From NCBI RefSeq assembly GCF_019175285.1, contig NC_056528.1:14971474-15035473 (forward strand): 64,000 bases of DNA, read 5' to 3'. This stretch comes from Sceloporus undulatus (Eukaryota; Chordata; Lepidosauria; Squamata; Phrynosomatidae). Below are positions 58,736 to 64,000 of this stretch, one piece after another; the stretch's first letter is position 1, and every line of letters starts with the position of its first letter. The notes beneath the pieces were generated by a model that was not told the origin of the DNA, did not search any database, and saw only the letters and a program-made list of their open reading frames with translations. A program made the translations under genes and the position numbers.

Positions 58736-58793
58736 CTAACTCTAACCCTTACCCTAAAGCTAACTCGTACCCTAACCCTAACTCTAACCATAG
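58736..58793. repeat. Degenerate telomere-like (CCCTAA)n patch
   Basis: CCCTAACCCTAACTCTAACC and flanking variants such as CTAACCCTTACCCTAAAGC. This is the vertebrate telomere repeat on the opposite strand, degenerate. Confidence 0.8.
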
Positions 58794-58849
58794 CTGATTA
58801 TGAGCATTGCAAAACTACTCAGACCTATTTCTCATAGTACTTTGTGTGG

Positions 58850-58968
58850 CACCAGATCTCCCTGGCAGAGGAGGCTAAATATCTCACAAAAGTACAAATC
58901 CCACTGCACTGATCTATGGCAGTTAAAGTGGCTCCACCCTGCATTAATTCTGCATTGTAGATGAAGCC
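58850..58968. mobile_element. Family B MITE, right part
   Basis: CACCAGATCTCCCTGGCAGA, GGCTAAATATCTCACAAAAG, GGCAGTTAAAGTGGC and CTGCATTAATTCTGCATTG. Confidence 0.7.
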
Positions 58969-59849
58969 TCAGTCTACCTAGTGCTAGGGCCAGCTTTGTA
59001 CTGTGAGCAATTAGTCAGGTGTAGAGTTGGTGGAGCATATGGAATGCCAAGGTTGCGGTATGCTCTCCCGACGTAGCATCTAGACATGGCAATTGAATGG
59101 AACCACAGTTATTTGAAAACAAACAAACCCACAGCAATGTGCATAAATTAGGCTTCCCTTAAGGCTAAAGCTTTAGCTCCACTTTTTCCCCCCTTTTCTT
59201 GTTCAACAAGGCCAAAGGGCATTGTAACTAACTTTGCAGGTTTCACACCCCTCCAAGTTCAACAAGGATGGGCCTTATTGTGCAGACAATGAGGTTCTAG
59301 CAGCAAGAACTGCACAAAGAGCCCAATGCCTTGGGGAAAAGGAGGGAGCTGATTTGGCCATCGGGGACAGAGCCCAGAGGTAACAATATGGAAAGAGTTG
59401 GGTGGGCAAAGGTGGTCACCTCCAATGCCCTGTCTCTCACAAGAATGAGATCCTGATTGAGACATTAATACTGACAAGGTAGGGTTGATTTTGGAAATGG
59501 TCTCTTTCTTGGAGTAGCTGTGTTCATTTGTTGCAGAAAAAAATAGCAAATGTAGAGATCTGGTTGGAGCTGGAGGAGTTAATACTCCCCCAGTAGACCA
59601 ACACAGAGCTCCAGATGGCTACCCAGGAGCTTTCCCAACACAACCCTATACACCCCGATGGCCAATAAGCAGCTACTTGAGTTAGGGGATGGAGCTGAAC
59701 CTAGTGTCATCTGGCTGCCATTGTGCAGCTGGGGCAAAAATAACACACAACAAGCTACTGGATTCCTCCTTGTGCAATGCTGGAAAGGGGACTACTTGGG
59801 CTGGCGTCACTTCTGTTTCCCCTAGCATAAGTCCCCAAAAGGATTCCAA

Positions 59850-59995
59850 CAAAAGGGTCTTACAGCATCATAGAGGCTAGTAACAAGTTTCATTTGGCAT
59901 GGATTCCAGACCACTCCATCAGATACGGAGGCCACAAAACCTTGTGCCAAATCAAACGGCGTTGACCTTTAAGGTGCCACTAGGTTCTGTGGTTT
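59850..59995. mobile_element. Repeat E-like fragment
   Basis: AAAGGGTCTTACAGCATC and TTTAAGGTGCCACTAGG resemble two ends of family E and its relatives. Confidence 0.4.
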
Positions 59996-60026
59996 TCAAC
60001 CTAGCTTTAGGGCTGTAGAGTCTAGA

Positions 60027-60162
60027 ACTGTGATTCCAAACTTTAGTCCTCCAAGTATTTTGGACTCCAACTCCCAGAAGCCCCAGTCAACTTGGCCAAT
60101 GGTCAGGAATTTTGGGAGCTGAAGTCTGAAACATCTGGAGGACCAAAGTTTGGAAACTACCG
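60027..60162. mobile_element. hAT-like MITE, family A
   Basis: Full hairpin: GATTCCAAACTTTAGTCCTC on the left, CTGGAGGACCAAAGTTTGGA on the right, with matching inner arms. Confidence 0.75.
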
Positions 60163-60943
60163 ATCTAGAGAAATGCCTTTGTTTAAAGTACTGTATAAAA
60201 AGATGAACCAAAAGGACAGGAGACCTGTCGGCTGATAAGACCTGCACAATTTGTGGGGATAGTTTGCAGAAATTTTGCTCGGAGCATTTGGTTTTGGTTT
60301 GGTTCATCTGGGGCCTGGCCGGTGTCTTATTTATGGCCAAACCTTTCTTGCCTTCATCATACTTAGGAGGGGAAAAAAGAAAACACTCAAGGAGGTTTGG
60401 AAAGCAGGCCGTAGGTAAAGAGGTTTAAGGCAGACCGTTTGGTTGTTTGGAGAATGAACAGCACCCTGTTCCTGACACAGTAAAGGAATGAGTTGTATAG
60501 GACATAGCAGCAGCAGGAGTAGCAGCAGCAGTATGGAGGTTTGGTTGACCTTCTTCTTCTCTTCCTTTTCCTCCTCCTTCTTCCTTCTTGTCTCTTCTTC
60601 TCTTCTCTGTGGTGGTGCAGTGTGCCTCCAGTCCTTCGCCCCAGCTCAGACATTTCCATCCCTCATCCCAACCTGTTGTCGACTCAAGAAATGCTCCCAA
60701 GTCAACAAAGCCAACAAATATCCTTTTCTTCTCCCTCACTCCACCTCGAATTGCTCTTTGGGAGCCCCACCTTCCCAAGTTTCGGGGATGGAAGCATTTG
60801 GCACGAAGGGTCCCAAGGGCCAGTCTCTTCTCCATCTGAATGTTGGAGAGAGCAAGGACCCTGGTACTCTCCTTTCCTCCTTTCTTTCTCTCTTTCTCTT
60901 GTGTATGTCCCTCCCTCTCTAATTTCTTTCCATAAATAGCAGG

Positions 60944-60972
60944 AATATATATATATATATATATTTATATAT
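60944..60972. repeat. (AT)n microsatellite
   Basis: AT run with one TTT interruption. Confidence 0.95.
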
Positions 60973-61097
60973 GGCTTGTTTCTTGCCTTATTCTGGAGGG
61001 AACTAAAAGCAAAACAGAACCTCAAATGACATACCAAATCAAGAATTAAACCGCACGTCGTTCAATCGAGGTGGATGCAGAACTGCGCAACGCATGC

Positions 61098-61145
61098 TTT
61101 CTCTTTCTTTCTTTCTTTCTTTCTTCTCTCTCTCTCTCTCTTTTT
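61098..61145. repeat. (TTTC)n(TC)n tract
   Basis: Pyrimidine repeat inside the candidate pappalysin 3' UTR region. Confidence 0.9.
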
Positions 61146-61229
61146 GGACAGTTAAAACTCAACCTTTTTTGCTGTTTTTTTTTTTTGTTGTTGTTGTCAT
61201 TTTTGCTTGTTCTTGCAAGTAGAATACGT

Positions 61230-61469
61230 TTTAATACCATAGCCAGCCTCCCACCCTCCCCCAAATATATCAGTTCTCCATGGGAAAAGAAAAGTAAAGG
61301 CAGACTGGTTGAATCCTAAAGGTCCCTGGTGCAGAAACGCCATTGGAGTTGAGCAGCTGAAATGGTTTGAAAACAAAACCAACAAAAGAGGGAGTGGGGG
61401 GGATGCAATGATGCTTCTTCCTTGCCTGCCTTTGGCGGTGTCTTCCTCCCATTCCTTGGGCGCCAGGTG
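61230..61469 (-). other. PAPPA: Candidate proximal pappalysin 3' UTR
   Basis: Minus-strand sequence just after the TAA of the pappalysin exon. A minus-strand ATTAAA lies at 61235-61230, about 235 bases past the stop, and could serve as a proximal poly(A) signal. Human PAPPA has a multi-kilobase 3' UTR, so longer forms reaching toward 53500 are possible. The boundary is inferred. Confidence 0.35.
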
Positions 61470-61580
61470 TTATCCAAAGCTGAAATTTCGCCGATGATCC
61501 TGTTGTCTGTGCTCTTGGGCTTCAGGATCTAGGCAAGCGCATTCCCCTTGCAGGTCGCAGGACATCGGGAAGGGAATGAC
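61470..61580 (-). CDS. PAPPA: Pappalysin (PAPP-A family) terminal coding exon
   Basis: On the minus strand, acceptor tttgcacccag is followed by 36 codons, starting VIPFPMS and continuing CDLQGECACLDPEAQEH to a C-terminal FSFG, then TAA at 61472-61470. Pappalysins are secreted metzincin proteases that cleave IGF-binding proteins; this is the extreme C-terminal Cys-rich tail after the SCR modules. The DPxAQEH core matches my memory of human PAPP-A, which ends in GYSHG. The last residues are more diverged, so PAPPA2 is a real alternative. Convergence with an astrotactin supports the family call, because both mammalian pairs (PAPPA-ASTN2, PAPPA2-ASTN1) are arranged this way. The preceding exon is not in the window. 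Confidence 0.75.
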   Translation of the reverse strand, partial: VIPFPMSCDLQGECACLDPEAQEHRQQDHRRNFSFG

Positions 61581-61649
61581 CTGGGTGCAAAGAAAGCCAA
61601 AGAACAACAATCATTAGAGGCCAAATTCTGGTTAAAGAAGCGTCCTTTA

Positions 61650-61799
61650 GTTGTTGTTGTTGTGCATCTTCAAGTCGTTTCTGACCTATGGAGATCCTAA
61701 GGGTGTCACAGGTTTTTCTGGGGCTGAGAGTGTGTGTCTCATCTAAGGTCACCCAATGGGTTTCCAATGGGTTCAAACCACTATGCCACACTGGTTCTT
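61650..61799 (-). mobile_element. SINE, minus strand
   Basis: TTGTTGTTGTTGTGCATCTT (tail), CAAGTCGTTTCTGACCTATG, GGGCTGAGAGTGTGTG and ACCACTATGCCACACTGGTT (head). It lies about 70 bp upstream of the pappalysin exon acceptor on the coding strand. Confidence 0.8.
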
Positions 61800-63484
61800 C
61801 CTTTTCATAGGTTGTTCACAGGTTTTGTACATATTAAAAGAAAATGAGCCACACAGCTTGTAAAACAAGCTGAATTCAATTCAAGATAGGTTCCCCAGGG
61901 GCCAAGAGATATGAAAGTGCAATTGGTATTTGGGTTTGCTGCAGGTTCTGGTTTCTATAGTCTGCATGGTTTGGAAAAGGGAATGGAAAAGGGAACGACA
62001 CCATAGTACTACAAGACATGAGTCTTTCATACATCCCCAAACCCCAAGCCATTCATATCCATGACTAAGAAAGCTAGTAATACAATATAATGTAGTTCTC
62101 CTTCATTATATTGCAGTCATGTTGATCCGAGAGCCAACTGAGGGCTTGCAGAACATAACATTACTCTACTGGATTGCAAGCATGCGTCATGTCAGTGAAT
62201 GCTCCTGTTGCACAATGGTTGAGAGCCTCCAGAGTACGGACGCTAGGGGACACATGTACACCGTGCCTTGTAAAGCACAACCATTTACTCAATGATTATA
62301 TTGAGCAAACTCTTCTTTGCAACTATAAAATAGGATATGACCCCTGTGCAACATCCTAAAAGAGGGGTATGCCACCGACAGGATTCTAGCCATAATGGCA
62401 GTTAGAAACCCATCCTTTGTAAGTAGTTCCTCCCAAGATCTGACCCTCTCACTCCCATCGCATCCACGGCACATCTTCCATCCCAAAAGGCAAGTTTCAG
62501 TTCAGGGTTTCGCAGCTCGGACTGCATTTGGCCACATTTTAAAGGTAAACGACAAACCCAAACTCATCTTTTATTTGTTGAGGAGGATGTTACTGCTTTG
62601 CCTCTAATGCAGCTGACTCCTTGCAAAGCTGCCTTTGCCCAGCTTTGGAGCAACAACTCAAGTTGTACAAAGGGGTCACAGCAAGGCCAGGAAAGCTGGA
62701 TGTTCTGCACAAGAAATGAGTTACCTGTCTCTTTAAAAGGAGCCAAAGCAGGCGCTGAAGCAACCGCCTCCAGGCTACTTTGCTTTGGCAAAAAGGAAGT
62801 CGATTTCAGAGGGTTGCATCAGGAATTTACATAAAGGAAAGATCAGGGACAAAATGGGGCCAGGGGGATGGAAGACGTCGGTGCCTGGAGTGAATTCCCA
62901 AGAGTCTTTCCCATCTGCGCAACCAGAGCTAATGACCTAATTCTCCTCCCTTCCTGGACAATGCCACAACCTGTTCAAATGTTTTCAGCAAGTCGAATAG
63001 ACATTCACTCCCTACTGACACATTGTCTTCCTCTTTCTATGGCAATTTGAAAAAATTAGTAATAGTAAGTCAACCAGGTCATGGAGCCGATCCCTGCCTG
63101 GTCAGTATCTGCGCTTCTGGGAATGTACACGATCCGTACATGTGGACGGATGGATGCGTACACATAGTACCCAATGCTATGTAACCTCTCGCTCTTTGCT
63201 CTCCATGCATGTGCCTGCCTGTTTTGCCTCCTTGTTTGTATCGCACCACTCTCTTTGCGCCAAAGTCATGCAAAACAGAACAGCCAGGTCATGTCTGATT
63301 TCCCAACCAGGCAGTTTCTTCTGGCAAGGACTTCAAAGTCTAACTCTCAAGGAAGCAAAAGGAACGAATGCCAACACCTCTGTTGCCAAAAACCTGTCCT
63401 TCGCCTGAATCCAACTGGGTGTCCCAATGAGAATAAGTCCCCAAAGTCAATTGTTGGGTTAATACTTTTCTAAATCCCCTTGAC

Positions 63485-63721
63485 TCAGTGGAGTAGTGTG
63501 ACCACAGGACTAACTCTGGAGATCAGGGTTCAAATCACCACTCGGCCATGAAATCGCACTGGGAGACCTTGGGAAAGTCACACTCTCTCAGAGGATGGCA
63601 ATGGAAAACCCTCTTCTCAATAAGTCTTGCCAAGGAAACCCCATGTTAGGGTTACTTTAGGGTCAGCATAAGTCAGAAATGACTTGAAGGCATACAACAG
63701 CGGCAGCAGCAGCAACAACAA
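63485..63721 (+). mobile_element. tRNA-derived squamate SINE, full length
   Basis: Head AGTGGAGTAGTGTGACC, B box CAGGGTTCAAATCACC, then GGGAAAGTCACACTCTCTCA, AAGTCAGAAATGACTTGAAG and an (AGC)n(AAC)n tail. Confidence 0.85.
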
Positions 63722-63892
63722 CCTACCTTGAATTGTCCATATATAGATTGTATTTTTAAAAAAGTAACTTTTCCAAACCCCACAGACCATAGAAACCAGA
63801 GCCTGTGGTGAACCCAGATGCCAACTCTGTCCTATCTCTCCTAGCAATGTGAGGATGTATTTTTGCCACACTAAAAATGTATATGATTCAGA

Positions 63893-64000
63893 AACACAGC
63901 CATGTTAGTCTGGAATATCAATATGCAAAGGGATTTTGTAGAGCCTTTGAGATGAACTCTGCAAAAGAAGTTGTGGCATGAGCCTTCAGAGACTTGGTTT
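63893..64000. mobile_element. Dispersed repeat E, cut by window end
   Basis: CAGCCATGTTAGTCTGGAAT, GCAAAGGGATTTTGTAGAGC and GGCATGAGCC follow the family E order. The copy runs off the right edge. Confidence 0.6.

Larger units (their letters stand above)
47801..61200. other. Intergenic space between convergent genes
   Basis: Between the two 3' UTR candidates I see no supported host exon. Repeats are listed separately. Nothing recognisable in 48620-50610, 51180-51870, 52170-52480, 53235-53635, 54330-54550, 54710-56070, 56130-56750, 57350-58255, 58970-59850 and 60170-60940. Parts of this space may be long 3' UTR of either gene; minus-strand AT-rich sequence at 54300-54500 resembles UTR, but no transcript end can be fixed. 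Confidence 0.5.
61581..64000 (-). other. PAPPA: Pappalysin intron upstream of last exon
   Basis: No further pappalysin exon is seen on the minus strand to the right end, so this intron is at least 2.4 kb. It contains a minus-strand SINE (61650-61799), a plus-strand SINE (63485-63721) and part of a dispersed repeat at the right edge. Nothing recognisable in 61800-63480. Confidence 0.65.

Noticed and set aside
1-64000. Endogenous retrovirus or LTR element
   Set aside because: No LTR pair, primer-binding site or gag/pol/env-like frame was seen in either strand.
1-64000. tRNA genes at SINE heads
   Set aside because: The tRNA-like heads carry B-box words but continue into SINE bodies and do not form complete tRNA cloverleaves.

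Overview
The window looks like nuclear DNA of a squamate reptile. The evidence is a dense set of squamate-type repeats: tRNA-derived SINEs ending in (CAA)n, a BovB/RTE LINE remnant, CR1 LINE 3' ends, hAT and PIF/Harbinger MITEs, and a SPIN-like hAT. Coding sequence is sparse and split by kilobase introns. The species cannot be named from this sequence.

Two host genes are supported, and they converge tail to tail. On the plus strand, four exons (27930-28071, 41714-41814, 42580-42763, 46891-47128) splice in frame to the last ~220 residues of an astrotactin, ending in MYGESKGR and a stop. On the minus strand, 61580-61470 is the last coding exon of a pappalysin (PAPP-A family), a 36-residue Cys-rich tail. 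Mammals have this tail-to-tail pairing twice, ASTN2-PAPPA and ASTN1-PAPPA2. I lean to ASTN2-PAPPA, but the paralog is not settled by what is visible.

Layout: 1-27929 is astrotactin intron (at least 27.9 kb) with many repeats, a BovB fragment at 19903-20890, and quieter non-repetitive stretches that could hold conserved noncoding elements. 27930-47128 holds the four exons and three introns, with intact-looking MITEs that keep target-site duplications. 47129-61469 is the astrotactin 3' UTR, the intergenic space and the pappalysin 3' UTR; it contains a higher-order tandem array (52641-53231), a microsatellite-dense AT-rich block (53640-54320) and a telomere-like patch (58736-58793). 61581-64000 is intron upstream of the last pappalysin exon.

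I found no CRISPR, operon, RNA gene, endogenous retrovirus or obviously new biological system. The most interesting items are structural: the convergent gene pair, the higher-order array, a 287-bp inverted repeat, five DNA transposons with readable target-site duplications, a nested transposon, and a SPIN-like hAT from a group known for horizontal transfer.
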